NCBI GenBank assembly: GCA_016869215.1
Contig: VGEP01000013.1
Span: 1-64,000 of the forward strand
DNA length: 64,000 nucleotides
Source of the DNA: Alphaproteobacteria bacterium
Lineage (GTDB): Bacteria > Pseudomonadota > Alphaproteobacteria > Rhizobiales > Xanthobacteraceae
Direction of reading: 5' to 3'
Shown: one piece after another, positions 1 through 9,029 of the stretch
Numbering within the stretch: the stretch's first letter is position 1
Layout of the letters: each line of letters begins with the position of its first letter
Notes under the pieces: model-generated
Seen by the model: only the letters and a program-made list of their open reading frames with translations
The model's database searches: none
What the model was told of the DNA's origin: nothing
Position numbers and translations under genes: made by a program

Positions 1-48
1 TTCGGCGGCGGCGGGGGCTTTGGCGGCGGCGGCGGCTTTGGCCGCTGA
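1..48 (+). CDS. C-terminal end of a Gly/Phe-rich protein (partial)
   Basis: The window opens inside a plus-strand reading frame that ends with TGA at 46-48. The visible 15 residues are blocks of five glycines separated by phenylalanine and end in Gly-Arg. Gly-rich tails of this type are common on secreted or surface proteins of Rhizobiales, but the body of the gene lies outside the window, so no function can be given. Confidence 0.5.
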   Translation, partial: FGGGGGFGGGGGFGR

Positions 49-144
49 TCGAACCGGCCAGGTTCCTCAAGTTTTTCAGCGCGGGCGGGGAGAACCTCGG
101 CCGCGTTGCGCTTTTTCGGGGATGACCGCGTCGATTCTTAATTT

Positions 145-194
145 GAGCACGATCATGCCGGAAAACCCGTTCCAGGTTTCCGGAATCATGCTCT
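145..194. repeat. Imperfect palindromic intergenic repeat
   Basis: The arms GAGCA..CCGGAAA and TTTCCGG..ATCATGCTC face each other across a short spacer. This type of dyad (GAGCATGATCCGGAAA-like) recurs between genes in Bradyrhizobium/Rhodopseudomonas-type genomes. It lies upstream of the TPR lipoprotein gene. Its role is unknown; it may be a REP-like element. Confidence 0.5.
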
Positions 195-279
195 AAAAAC
201 GTGCGCCGGTTCCGGGGCGGGCGGCCAAGCCACCCGATAGGATCGGCACCCGATGCGCAGGACGGGCCAACGCCTGAAC

Positions 280-1173
280 ATGACCGAGCCGACCAGCCGC
301 ACCGACGCATTCCGCAGCGCCAGCATGCGGCCCGCGGGCCGGATTGTGGCCTGCGCGCTCCTGGCCGCGGCAGCGCTCGGCGGCTGCCAGACGGTGACGG
401 GAAGCAAGCCCACCGAAGCCGAAGAAGCCCAGTTCTCCGCCTCGACCACCAACATCGCCTCGCTCACCGCGGTCGTGCAGCGTAACCCGAACGACCCGCA
501 GGCCTACAACATGCGCGGCACCGTGTACGGCCAGGCCGGCCGGAACCAGGAGGCGCTGGCAGACTTCAACAAGGCCGTCAGCCTCGATGCCAACTACGTG
601 CAGGCCTACGCCAACCGCGGCCTGATCCATCGCCAGACGGGCAAACTCGATCTCGCGCTCGCCGACTACAACAAGGCGCTGTCGCTCGATCAGAACTATG
701 CCATCGCGTATCTCGGCCGCGGCATCGTGCACCGCCTGCGCAACGCGACGCTCGAAGCCTTCAACGACTTCAACAAGGCGATCGCGATCCGCCCCGACAA
801 CGGGCAGGCCTATTACAACCGCGGCCTGCTTTATCAGAGCCAGAAGCAGCATCGCTATGCGATCGACGACTTCTCGACCGCGCTCGGGCTCACGCAGAAC
901 GAAGCGGAGCCCTATATCGCCCGGGGTCTGAGCTACATGGCGATCAACGACTTCAAGGCGGCGGCGGGCGACCTGGACGACGCGGTGTCGGCGGAGCCGC
1001 AGAACCTGCGGGCCTGGACGACGCGGGCGTTCGCCTACGAGCGGTTGGGCGACAAGGAAAAGGCCGCAGGCTCCTACGCGCGCGCGCTCAACATCAATAA
1101 GGACCACGAGCCCGCGAAGCAGGGCTTCGCGCGCGTCGGCGGCAAGCTCGGGCAGACTTATCAGACGTTCTGA
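280..1173 (+). CDS. Tetratricopeptide-repeat lipoprotein
   Basis: A predicted outer-membrane or periplasmic lipoprotein built of TPR units. After a charged start there is a hydrophobic stretch ending in the lipobox LGGC, so the mature protein would be acylated at that Cys. The rest is a run of about six 34-residue TPR units (patterns such as AYNMRG, ALADFNKA, AYANRG, AIAYLGRG, AYYNRGLLYQ), which usually form a protein-binding scaffold, as in NlpI. ATG at 280 was chosen; a further in-frame ATG at 325 sits directly before the signal peptide and could be the true start. The partner is unknown. Confidence 0.8.
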   Translation: MTEPTSRTDAFRSASMRPAGRIVACALLAAAALGGCQTVTGSKPTEAEEAQFSASTTNIASLTAVVQRNPNDPQAYNMRGTVYGQAGRNQEALADFNKAVSLDANYVQAYANRGLIHRQTGKLDLALADYNKALSLDQNYAIAYLGRGIVHRLRNATLEAFNDFNKAIAIRPDNGQAYYNRGLLYQSQKQHRYAIDDFSTALGLTQNEAEPYIARGLSYMAINDFKAAAGDLDDAVSAEPQNLRAWTTRAFAYERLGDKEKAAGSYARALNINKDHEPAKQGFARVGGKLGQTYQTF

Positions 1174-1197
1174 GGCGGGCCGCCCCCGGCGACGGCT

Positions 1198-1662
1198 TCA
1201 GCGCCGTGTGCCGTCGCGGCGTGCGGACAACCTTGCGATCATGCCGGCCACCGTGCCGCCCGCGGGACGGATGCGGCGCCTCTCCACGTCGCGGTCGCCG
1301 GCGAATCCCGACACCACCTGGCTCGCGAGCAGCGCCAGCATGCAGAACAGCACCAGTTCGAGCAGGTCACGCGGGCTACTCACCAGGAAGCTGAAATGCG
1401 GCGGATAAAGAAGGTAGGCCGCAAGCGCACTGCAAACGATGGTGACGATCATCGCCGAGATGCTGCCGTAGCGGATCGCAATCAGCGCCGTCGGCACGAA
1501 ATAGACGAAGATCAAATGCTGCTGATCGAGCTGCGCATCGATATACCAGAGCAGGGCCGTCGTGAGCGCGACGAGCGTCAGCGACACCGCGATTGGCACG
1601 ATCCACTGCGGCCGGCGACGGGCCACAGCTTCTGCCGGATTGGGCTCTTGCGCCATCGACAT
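1198..1662 (-). CDS. DUF4118 (KdpD-type sensor region) membrane protein
   Basis: 154 aa with four closely spaced hydrophobic helices (about residues 20-110). They include the FVYFVPTALIAIRYG and YPPHFSF stretches typical of the DUF4118 membrane domain found in KdpD and other sensor kinases. No histidine kinase or ATPase domain follows. The gene ends after a short basic tail, so this is a free-standing sensor-like membrane unit. Ligand and partner are not visible. It lies downstream of the hydroxylase gene on the same strand. Confidence 0.7.
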   Translation of the reverse strand: MSMAQEPNPAEAVARRRPQWIVPIAVSLTLVALTTALLWYIDAQLDQQHLIFVYFVPTALIAIRYGSISAMIVTIVCSALAAYLLYPPHFSFLVSSPRDLLELVLFCMLALLASQVVSGFAGDRDVERRRIRPAGGTVAGMIARLSARRDGTRR

Positions 1663-1725
1663 CGGCCCACCCTGGTTTGGCCGCGCCTCCGAGCGAAAGC
1701 CGACCCCGCCGCCGGCGGGATACGC

Positions 1726-2580
1726 TCAGCGCTCGATGATCTTCCAGTTTTTGTAATAAACGAACTTGAAGCTCTGCGTCAGCAGCCTGACGCCCGCCAC
1801 CACCGCCCGCATCACGCCCGGGAACGGCGACGGCCTGATCATGTCGACAAACAGGCAGTAGCGGGTCTGATCGGTCTGGTTGACCGACTCGTGCAGCAGC
1901 GTGTCGTCGAAGATGAAAAGCTTGTTGTCGCGCCAGTAGCTGGTCGTATCGCCGACCCAGATATAGGCCGAGTCATCCTTCATGTCGTTGAGGTTATAGA
2001 GCACCCGCAGCGAGGCGCGCAGATAACCGAAATGCTTCGAGGTCGAGACCTTCTTGTTGAACACCGATACGCCGATGGTCTCGATGTGCTTCCACGGCTG
2101 ATGGAACGCCGGGACGTCCAGGACGGTGTCCATGTTCACGCCATACCAGCGGAAGAACACCATCGAGCGCTGGTTGTCCTTGATGTAAGCCTCAAGTTGG
2201 CGCACGAGGTCGGCGTCCTTGGCCGCCTGGATCAGCGTGCGCACCTCTTCCTGGTGGCTCGGCGGCAGGTCTTCGAGCTTGTAGACCCCCTTGTTGACGT
2301 GCGGCAGCGACAGCAGATCGAGCAGCGCGTTGAACGGCGACAGCAGCCACGTGACGAAACCATTGCCGATGAAGTAGCGGCGCAGCACCGAGGCATCGAG
2401 GTTCCTGTTGCGGGTCACGTCGTAGGCGCCGACGATCGCGTAAAACGCGGCGATCTTGGGGAAGAACCAGGCGAACGGGGCCAGCACGCAGAGCGGGAAC
2501 AGCACCCGGCGCACGGAATACTTCACGATCCGGGTGGCAAGTTGCTTGCCCGTCAGACTTTCGGTCAGCGTCGTGCTCAC
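1726..2580 (-). CDS. Aspartyl/asparaginyl beta-hydroxylase family protein (LpxO-like)
   Basis: A 2-oxoglutarate/Fe(II) oxygenase of the Asp/Asn beta-hydroxylase family, which includes LpxO, the lipid A 2-hydroxylase. The N-terminus has a membrane segment (VLFPLCVLAPFAWFF). The C-terminal half carries FDDTLLHESVNQTD followed by R and DMIRP, the usual second iron-His and oxoglutarate-Arg region; a first His lies in STSKHFGYLR. A longer frame reaches an ATG at 2631, but GTG at 2580 is preceded by a strong G-rich Shine-Dalgarno sequence at the right distance and was chosen. The substrate (lipid A, ornithine lipid or protein) cannot be told. Confidence 0.75.
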   Translation of the reverse strand: MSTTLTESLTGKQLATRIVKYSVRRVLFPLCVLAPFAWFFPKIAAFYAIVGAYDVTRNRNLDASVLRRYFIGNGFVTWLLSPFNALLDLLSLPHVNKGVYKLEDLPPSHQEEVRTLIQAAKDADLVRQLEAYIKDNQRSMVFFRWYGVNMDTVLDVPAFHQPWKHIETIGVSVFNKKVSTSKHFGYLRASLRVLYNLNDMKDDSAYIWVGDTTSYWRDNKLFIFDDTLLHESVNQTDQTRYCLFVDMIRPSPFPGVMRAVVAGVRLLTQSFKFVYYKNWKIIER

Positions 2581-2729
2581 GGTCCCCCCTCTTCCGCCGC
2601 AGCCGGCAGCACACCAGAACGCGGGCACCATAGCATCGCCGGCATGGCACTCCTAGCGTCCATCCCGGTGCGAAAAAGACTTTGGAAAACGTCTGAAATG
2701 CGCCGGGCGCGGGCTGGCTGCGCACTCGC

Positions 2730-3530
2730 TCAGTCCGCCTTGAGGGCCACGAACGCCCGCGCCTCGGCGAGCGCGCCAAAGCGGTCGAGATCGTTGTGGT
2801 TGCCGTCGGCATAGCGGACCAGCCGCTTGGGCTCGTTGGCCAGCCCGAACAGCCGCTCGCCGAGGGCGTACGGAACCACGGCGTCGCGCTCCCCATGCAG
2901 GATCAGGAGCGGCGCCTTCACCTTGGCGATCCGCAGATCGGACCGGAACGGGTCCTTGATCAATAGCCGCACCGGCAGGAACCAGTACACCCGCGCGCCC
3001 ACGTCGGCCGCCGAGGTGAAGGGCGACTCCAGGACGATGCGCGCCACTGGATTCGCGGCCGCGATCGCAACCGCGACGCCCGAGCCGAGCGACTCGCCCC
3101 ACAGCGCAATCCGGTCCGGCGCGTAGCGCTGCGTGGCGAAACGATAGACGGCCTCGCCGTCGGCGATCAGCCCGGTTTCGCTCGGGCTACCGCTCGACCC
3201 GCCATAGCCGCGGTAGCTGAGCGCCACGAGGCCGATGCCGCCATCGGTGAGCGCGCGAAATCGTCCGACGCGATAGCGCAGCGATCCGCCGTTGCCGTGG
3301 AAATAGAGCACGACCGGAAAGCCGTCGCGCGGCGGCACGTGCCACACGATCACCCGCTCGCCGTCGGCGGTGTCGAGCACGACCTCCTCGGCCTCGGGCA
3401 TCCCGGCATGGGCCGGCGCCACGCGCTGACGCTCCGGCAGATACATCAGCGATCGCTGCGCGACGTACATCAGTGCGACGAGCGCGCCGTAGAACGCGCA
3501 GCCGACGAGGAGCCACTTCAGCAATGTCAT
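2730..3530 (-). CDS. Membrane-anchored alpha/beta hydrolase
   Basis: 266 aa, an alpha/beta hydrolase like bacterial relatives of ABHD13/ABHD17. Residues 4-25 form one hydrophobic anchor. Then come the oxyanion segment FHGNGG, the nucleophile elbow GESLGSG, the acid loop HGERDAVVP and a terminal catalytic His in GNHND. All triad residues are present, so it should be an active serine hydrolase facing the periplasm. The substrate is unknown. It stands alone, downstream of pntB on the same strand. Confidence 0.8.
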   Translation of the reverse strand: MTLLKWLLVGCAFYGALVALMYVAQRSLMYLPERQRVAPAHAGMPEAEEVVLDTADGERVIVWHVPPRDGFPVVLYFHGNGGSLRYRVGRFRALTDGGIGLVALSYRGYGGSSGSPSETGLIADGEAVYRFATQRYAPDRIALWGESLGSGVAVAIAAANPVARIVLESPFTSAADVGARVYWFLPVRLLIKDPFRSDLRIAKVKAPLLILHGERDAVVPYALGERLFGLANEPKRLVRYADGNHNDLDRFGALAEARAFVALKAD

Positions 3531-3569
3531 AAAACAAGACTAGCACGGGCGCGCGGCCCGTGCGCGGCG

Positions 3570-4964
3570 TCACATCGACTTGACGATGCTCTCGCTCATC
3601 TTCTTGGCGTCGCCCAAGAGCATCATGGTGTTGTCGCGATAGAACAGCGGGTTGTCGATGCCGGCATAGCCCGACGCGAGCGAGCGCTTGATGAACATCA
3701 CCGTGCCGGCCTTCCAGACCTGCAGCACCGGCATGCCGTAGATCGGCGAGGTCTTGTCGTCTTCCGCGGCCGGGTTGGTGACGTCGTTGGCGCCGATCAC
3801 GAAGGCGATGTCGGCCTGCGCGAACTCGGAATTGATGTCCTCCAGTTCGAACACCTCGTCGTAGGGCACGTTGGCCTCGGCGAGCAGCACGTTCATGTGG
3901 CCGGGCATGCGGCCCGCCACCGGATGGATGGCGTATTTGACCTCGACGCCCTCCTTCTTGAGATGGTCGGCCATTTCTCGAAGAGCGTGCTGGGCTTGCG
4001 CCACCGCCATGCCGTAGCCCGGCACGATGATGACCTTGGAGGCATTCTTCATGATGTAGGCGGCATCTTCCGCGGAGCCGATCTTGACCGGCTTCTGCTC
4101 GGCGCCGCCCGCGGGCCCCGCAACCTCGCCGCCGAAGCCGCCGAGGATGACGGAGATGAAGTTTCGGTTCATCCCCTTGCACATGATGTAGGACAGGATC
4201 GCGCCGGACGATCCGACCAGCGCGCCCGTGATGATCAGCGCCGAATTGCCGAGCGTGAAGCCGATGCCCGCGGCGGCCCAGCCGGAATACGAATTCAGCA
4301 TCGAGATCACGACCGGCATGTCGGCGCCGCCGATCGGGATGATGATCAGCACGCCGAGGACGAAGGCGATCAGCGCGATCAGCCAGAAATCGATCTGGCT
4401 CTGCGATACCACCAGCCCGTAGATGAAGAAGACCAGCGCGAGTGCGAGCACGACGTTGACGATATGGCGCCCCGGGAAAATGATCGGCGCGCCGCTCATG
4501 CGGCCGGAGAGCTTGAGGAAGGCGATCACCGATCCGGTGAAGGTGATGGCGCCGATCGCGACGCCGATCGACATTTCGACCAGGCTTGCCTTGTAAATCT
4601 TGCCCGGAGCGCCGATGTCGAAAGCACCCGGCGCGTAGTACGCCGCAGCCGCGACTAGCACCGCCGCCATGCCGACCAGCGAATGGAAGGCCGCGACCAG
4701 TTCCGGCATCGCGGTCATCGGCACGCGTCGCGCGATTACCGCGCCGATGCCGCCGCCGAGTGTGATGCCCGCAATGACCAGAATCCAGGCGCCGAGACCC
4801 GCCGGCGGATGCGAGGCGAGCGTGGTCGCAATCGCGATCGCCATGCCGGCGATGCCGAAGGCGTTGCCCATGCGGCTCGATTCGGGGCTGGAAAGCCCCC
4901 GCAGCGCCAGGATGAACAGCACGCCGGCGACCAGATAGAGCAGTGCTGCGATATTGGCGGTCAT
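3570..4964 (-). CDS. pntB: NAD(P) transhydrogenase subunit beta
   Basis: 464 aa, the normal PntB length. The first about 270 residues are membrane helices forming the proton channel. The C-terminal part is the NADP(H)-binding domain III with VIIVPGYGMAVAQAQ, the conserved Gly-rich loop, then GRMPGHMNVLLAEA and GANDVTNPAA. With PntAA and PntAB it couples hydride transfer between NADH and NADP+ to proton import and supplies NADPH. It is last in the operon pntAA-pntAB-pntB on the minus strand. Confidence 0.95.
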   Translation of the reverse strand: MTANIAALLYLVAGVLFILALRGLSSPESSRMGNAFGIAGMAIAIATTLASHPPAGLGAWILVIAGITLGGGIGAVIARRVPMTAMPELVAAFHSLVGMAAVLVAAAAYYAPGAFDIGAPGKIYKASLVEMSIGVAIGAITFTGSVIAFLKLSGRMSGAPIIFPGRHIVNVVLALALVFFIYGLVVSQSQIDFWLIALIAFVLGVLIIIPIGGADMPVVISMLNSYSGWAAAGIGFTLGNSALIITGALVGSSGAILSYIMCKGMNRNFISVILGGFGGEVAGPAGGAEQKPVKIGSAEDAAYIMKNASKVIIVPGYGMAVAQAQHALREMADHLKKEGVEVKYAIHPVAGRMPGHMNVLLAEANVPYDEVFELEDINSEFAQADIAFVIGANDVTNPAAEDDKTSPIYGMPVLQVWKAGTVMFIKRSLASGYAGIDNPLFYRDNTMMLLGDAKKMSESIVKSM

Positions 4965-5009
4965 GGCGTCACGATCCTTCGGCCGTCATCCTGTGGTGCG
5001 GGGCGGCGC

Positions 5010-5318
5010 TCATTTCTTCTTCTTGTACATGGCGAGCATGCGCTGGGTGACCAGAAACCCGCCGAAGATGTTAATCGAGGCCATGACCAGCGCGAAGAAG
5101 CCCAGCACGCGGGCCCAGATCGGTCCGGTGTCGCTGCCGACGAGATGGACGCCGACCGCCAGCAGCGCGCCGACCACGATCACAGAGGAGATGGCATTGG
5201 TCACCGACATCAGCGGCGTGTGCAGCGCGGGTGTCACCGACCAGACTACGTAGTATCCGACGAACACCGCGAGCACGAAGATCGAGAGCTGGAATACAAA
5301 GGGACTGACGGCGTCCAT
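5010..5318 (-). CDS. pntAB: NAD(P) transhydrogenase subunit alpha part 2 (membrane domain)
   Basis: 102 aa with three to four membrane helices and the conserved [15 protein letters not shown] segment of transhydrogenase alpha domain II. In enterobacteria this domain is fused to the soluble alpha domain; here it is a separate gene, as in Rhodospirillum rubrum and most Alphaproteobacteria. AGGAG precedes the ATG at 5318. It sits between pntAA and pntB with short gaps, so all three are clearly cotranscribed. Confidence 0.93.
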   Translation of the reverse strand: MDAVSPFVFQLSIFVLAVFVGYYVVWSVTPALHTPLMSVTNAISSVIVVGALLAVGVHLVGSDTGPIWARVLGFFALVMASINIFGGFLVTQRMLAMYKKKK

Positions 5319-5330
5319 GCGCGGTCTCCT

Positions 5331-6464
5331 TTATGCGGCGGTTTTCGGCGCGAAGCTCGGATGCACGATGGCGCCGTCGCGAGTCAGCGCGACGGCTTTC
5401 ACGATCTCGTCGTCCCAGTTGATGGCGAGCTTCTTCTCTTTCTTGTTGATCAGAATGTCGAGGAATGTGAGCAGGTTCTTGGCGTAGAGCGCCGACGACG
5501 AAGCGGCGAGCCGGCCCGCCACATTGGCGTGACCGACGATCTTAACCCCGCCCACGTCCACCACCTGGCCCAGTTTCGCACCCTCGACGTTGCCGCCGCG
5601 CTCGACGGCGAGGTCGACGATCACCGAGCCCGGCCGCATCGACTTCACCATGTCAGCGGCAATCAGCCGCGGCGCCGGGCGTCCGGGGATCAGCGCCGTG
5701 GTGATGACGATGTCCTGCTTCTTGATGTGCTCGGCGACCAGCGCGGCCTGCTTGGCCTGGTACTCCTTGGACATTTCCTTGGCGTAGCCGCCCGCGGTTT
5801 GCGCGTTCTTGAACTCTTCGTCCTCGACAGCGAGGAACTTGGCGCCGAGGCTCTCGACCTGCTCCTTGGTCGCCGGCCGGACGTCGGTCGCGGTCACCAC
5901 GGCGCCGAGCCGCCGCGCGGTCGCGATCGCCTGCAGGCCCGCGACGCCAACGCCCATGATGAACACGCGCGCCGCCGGCACCGTGCCGGCCGCAGTCATC
6001 ATCATCGGGAAGGCGCGGCCGTATTCGGACGAGGCGTCGATCACCGCGCGATAGCCAGCGAGATTAGCCTGGCTCGACAGCACGTCCATCGACTGCGCGC
6101 GGGTGATGCGCGGCATGAGTTCCATGGCCATCGCCACGACCCCGGCATCCGCCATCGCCTTCAGCGCGGCGTCGTTGCCGTAGGGATCCATGATGGCGAC
6201 GACCAGTGCGCCCCTCTGATAATTCCTGAGTTCGTCGGCGCTCGGCCGCCGCACCTTGAGCACAACGTCGGCGCCCTTGACGGCATCCGCTGTCACCGTC
6301 GCGCCGGCAGCGGTATATTCGGAATCGGGAATGCCGGACTTCAGGCCCGCGCCCGGCTCGACCGCCACCTCGGCGCCATAACCGGCGAACCGCTTGACGG
6401 TTTCGGGCGTAGCCGCGACGCGCGGCTCACCCGCATCGGTTTCGCGCGCCACCGCAATTCGCAT
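5331..6464 (-). CDS. pntAA: NAD(P) transhydrogenase subunit alpha part 1 (NAD-binding)
   Basis: 377 aa starting MRIAVARETD, the typical start of the soluble NAD(H)-binding domain I. It shows the AlaDH/PNT fold with GxGVAGLQAIATARRLG for the dinucleotide, and DIVITTALIPGRPAPRLI. The frame stays open upstream to 6650, but that extension is Arg-rich and not family-like, so ATG at 6464 was chosen. It lacks the membrane domain, which is the next gene. It is the first enzyme gene of the operon; the COX4-like gene lies directly upstream. Confidence 0.93.
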   Translation of the reverse strand: MRIAVARETDAGEPRVAATPETVKRFAGYGAEVAVEPGAGLKSGIPDSEYTAAGATVTADAVKGADVVLKVRRPSADELRNYQRGALVVAIMDPYGNDAALKAMADAGVVAMAMELMPRITRAQSMDVLSSQANLAGYRAVIDASSEYGRAFPMMMTAAGTVPAARVFIMGVGVAGLQAIATARRLGAVVTATDVRPATKEQVESLGAKFLAVEDEEFKNAQTAGGYAKEMSKEYQAKQAALVAEHIKKQDIVITTALIPGRPAPRLIAADMVKSMRPGSVIVDLAVERGGNVEGAKLGQVVDVGGVKIVGHANVAGRLAASSSALYAKNLLTFLDILINKKEKKLAINWDDEIVKAVALTRDGAIVHPSFAPKTAA

Positions 6465-6523
6465 TCGCCTCGCCTCCCCGTCAGTCCGCCGCGAACCGGA
6501 TCGACCGCCGTGCCCCAGCCCCG

Positions 6524-6808
6524 CTAGACGACGGCGAGCGCCAGCAGCGACAACACGACCAGCACGTATCCCGGCTTCTGCGCGTTGGCGATCAGGCCGA
6601 AGGCCGCGACAACAGTGGCGACGACGATGATCCCCGCGGCGGTGAGCCATGCGCCCTTCGTTCCGCCAATGGCGAGCGCGATGGCAATATTGACCACGTA
6701 GGCGATGCCCACGCCGACCATGAGGAGGAAACCCTCATACATCGACTCGTGCGCCGCGTAGTCGTTGCCGTCGGCGGTCCCGTATTCGGGCGTGTCGTGC
6801 GAAGCCAT
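6524..6808 (-). CDS. aa3-type cytochrome oxidase subunit IV-like small membrane protein
   Basis: 94 aa. The N-terminal YAAHESMYEGFLLMVG resembles the bacterial aa3 oxidase subunit IV signature (H..TY..F before one helix), followed by a first helix and then two more hydrophobic stretches. Such proteins often stand before pntAA in Rhizobiales, as here, rather than with the oxidase genes. ATG at 6808 has GAGAGGA upstream. Its role beside transhydrogenase is unclear; the label is by family resemblance only. Confidence 0.65.
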   Translation of the reverse strand: MASHDTPEYGTADGNDYAAHESMYEGFLLMVGVGIAYVVNIAIALAIGGTKGAWLTAAGIIVVATVVAAFGLIANAQKPGYVLVVLSLLALAVV

Positions 6809-7062
6809 CAAGCGATCCTCTCAGTGTCGTGTCCCGCATGGGGCGAAGCATGACCCGAAGGCCCGTCCCGACGACGGCCCAGGGTCCGCAACAGCCTGAC
6901 GCGGGAAAGGCAACCAGGAAGGCTAGCCTTTAGCGGAAACGCCGGGAGCGGGCAATGCCGCGGACGCACGATCCACCCATCGCTGCGACGGCGGGCCGCG
7001 CTCCGGCGAGCCTGCAGCTGTGCCGGACTAGATTGCTGATTTCGTGAGCACTTTTTTGCCGG

Positions 7063-7428
7063 TCAGCGGCACTCGGAGCGGGCGGCGCTTAGACGCGCCA
7101 GCGCCAGATCGTCCTCATGTCCACGGATGATGTCGGCGATCATGGCGCTCATGTCGGGATCGCGGCGGCATCCGGATTGCTTGAGCGCGGCCAACTGCTG
7201 CTCGAGCTTGGGCTGCAGCTGGCGGGCGATGCGGCATTCCTCGGCAATGAGCTTTGCCGACTGGCCCTGCGTCTTGATGCGCTTGGCGACCCGCTGGAAA
7301 CGCGTGTTCAGCTTCTCGGTGTCCCTGGACATGATGCGGGCGACTTCCGCGGCGCAATTGGCCCGTGCGGCGGATGGCGCAAGCAACGCTGCGGCAAGAA
7401 GGACGCAACAACCAAGGCGAACGACCAT
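7063..7428 (-). CDS. Small secreted protein of unknown function
   Basis: 121 aa with a clear Sec signal peptide (MVVRLGCCVLLAAALLAPSA, then AARA) and a helical, charged mature part with four cysteines spread over its length, which suggests two disulfides in the periplasm. ATG at 7428 directly precedes the signal peptide and has GGAGAAGAG upstream; the longer frame to 7497 was rejected. No known domain was recognised. It faces the ABC1 kinase gene on the same strand. Confidence 0.6.
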   Translation of the reverse strand: MVVRLGCCVLLAAALLAPSAARANCAAEVARIMSRDTEKLNTRFQRVAKRIKTQGQSAKLIAEECRIARQLQPKLEQQLAALKQSGCRRDPDMSAMIADIIRGHEDDLALARLSAARSECR

Positions 7429-7580
7429 CCGCTCTTCTCCCGCTGAACCCAAATCAACAGCGTGCGCCCGGAAATGTGGCGCCCGGCTGGTACACAACGA
7501 TGAAGCCCCCGCGCCCCATTAGCCCGATCGCGGCCCAATGTCCAACCTTGAAGACGCTGCGCGATGCCGCAGTGGAAAGT

Positions 7581-8948
7581 TCACGCCGTCGGCGCGAGGT
7601 CATGCCGCGCAAGCGCCGCCTGTTGCCGTCGCGACACCGCAGCGACCGAGAATTCCTCCATCGCCGTCTCGAACAGGCGATGGAAATTCAACTCGGCGCG
7701 CAGATGCAGGAATACGCCGCCAAGCCCGATCGCGGCGCGATCCATCAGCACGAATTCTCGCGGAACCGTGACCGGACCCACTTCGCGCAGCGCGCGATGG
7801 ACTTCGAAGGCCTGACGGCGGCCGTATTCTCCGGGCTTGACGCCGTCGGCAATGGTTCGCACGCGGTCATCCATCAGAGGCCCATAAATGAAGCGGGCCC
7901 AGATATTGAGGATCCCGATCAATTCGCACGACAGGTTCCGGAAGCCCCAGGTCTCGTAGGCGTGCACCACTCTCGCATCGTCGCCCTTGCGCAAGCCATT
8001 GTAGAGGTCGACCACGCCGCCGACGAACTTCGGCGGGAAGACGCGGACGCAGCCGTAGTCGAGCAGATTAATACCGGACGGACGGCCCTTAACTTCGAAC
8101 ACCGTGTAGTTGCCAAGGTGAGGATCGCCATGGATCACGCCGAGCTTGATGAACGGGAGCCACCACGCCGTGAACATCGCGGTAGCAAGGCGATTGCGCA
8201 CCGAAATCGAAGCGTCCGTGTGTTCCAGCATGCGGCTGCCGTCGAGCCAGTCGAGCGTCAGCAAGCGGCCGGTTGACAGCGCGGGCCACACTTTGGGGAC
8301 GCGGATATCGTCGCGCTCGGCGAGCATGTCGCGGTAAAGCCCGACGTGTCTCGCCTCGCGGCGATAATCGAGCTCTTCGCGCATGCGCGCGCCGATCTCC
8401 TTGAGGATTTCGGAGGTGTCGATGGCGGGATCGAAGCGACGGCGGATCGCAAACAGGATCCCGAGCTGGCGCAGGTCCGCCTCGACCGCCGACTGCATGT
8501 CGGGATATTGCAGCTTGCAAGCCAGATCGTCGCCTTCATGAGAACGCGCGCGATGAACCTGGCCGAGCGACGCCGCCGCCGCCGGGTGCCGCTCGAAGCT
8601 CGCAAACTTGTCCAGCCAGTTGGCACCCAGTTCCGCCTGCATCCGGCGTTTGACGAAGGCCCAACCCATCGGCGGGGCCTGGCTCTGCAGCTTTGCGAGC
8701 TCGGCGGTGTATTCGGCGGGCAGCGCCTCCGGGATGGTGGCGAGCAGCTGGGCCGCCTTCATGATCGGTCCCTTGAGGCCGCCGAGCGCGGCCGCCAGCT
8801 CCGCGGCGTTTCGGGCGCGGTCCAGGTCGAGGCCGAGGAAACGCGCGCCGGCCAGCCGCGCCGCGACCCCGCCGACGTTCCTGCCGACGCGGGCGTAGCG
8901 CGCCGCGCGGGCGGTGAAGCGGTTTTTCTCGCGGTCGGTGTCGGTCAT
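7581..8948 (-). CDS. ABC1/AarF (UbiB-family) atypical kinase
   Basis: 455 aa with the ABC1 core. An Ala-rich loop AAASLGQVHRA replaces the usual P-loop, followed by Lys in ACKLQYPD, an Asp/Glu pair in EELDYRREA, the catalytic loop HGDPHLGN and the metal-binding LLDYG. The subfamily's hallmark KxGQ reads KAAQ (IMKAAQLLATIP), and DFG is DYG. Members support ubiquinone synthesis or lipid homeostasis, possibly as ATPases. No ubi gene is adjacent, so the target process is unknown. Confidence 0.85.
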   Translation of the reverse strand: MTDTDREKNRFTARAARYARVGRNVGGVAARLAGARFLGLDLDRARNAAELAAALGGLKGPIMKAAQLLATIPEALPAEYTAELAKLQSQAPPMGWAFVKRRMQAELGANWLDKFASFERHPAAAASLGQVHRARSHEGDDLACKLQYPDMQSAVEADLRQLGILFAIRRRFDPAIDTSEILKEIGARMREELDYRREARHVGLYRDMLAERDDIRVPKVWPALSTGRLLTLDWLDGSRMLEHTDASISVRNRLATAMFTAWWLPFIKLGVIHGDPHLGNYTVFEVKGRPSGINLLDYGCVRVFPPKFVGGVVDLYNGLRKGDDARVVHAYETWGFRNLSCELIGILNIWARFIYGPLMDDRVRTIADGVKPGEYGRRQAFEVHRALREVGPVTVPREFVLMDRAAIGLGGVFLHLRAELNFHRLFETAMEEFSVAAVSRRQQAALARHDLAPTA

Positions 8949-9029
8949 GTCCTCGGCCGGTTTCAGCCGACAACAATGCCGCTAAACATGGGCAAGACAA
9001 GGGTAGCCGGCGGGGCGGCGACGGGGCGC

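Noticed and set aside
1396-2814. 472-aa plus-strand frame
   Set aside because: It is antisense to the DUF4118 and hydroxylase genes, which carry clear family motifs; the product resembles no protein family.
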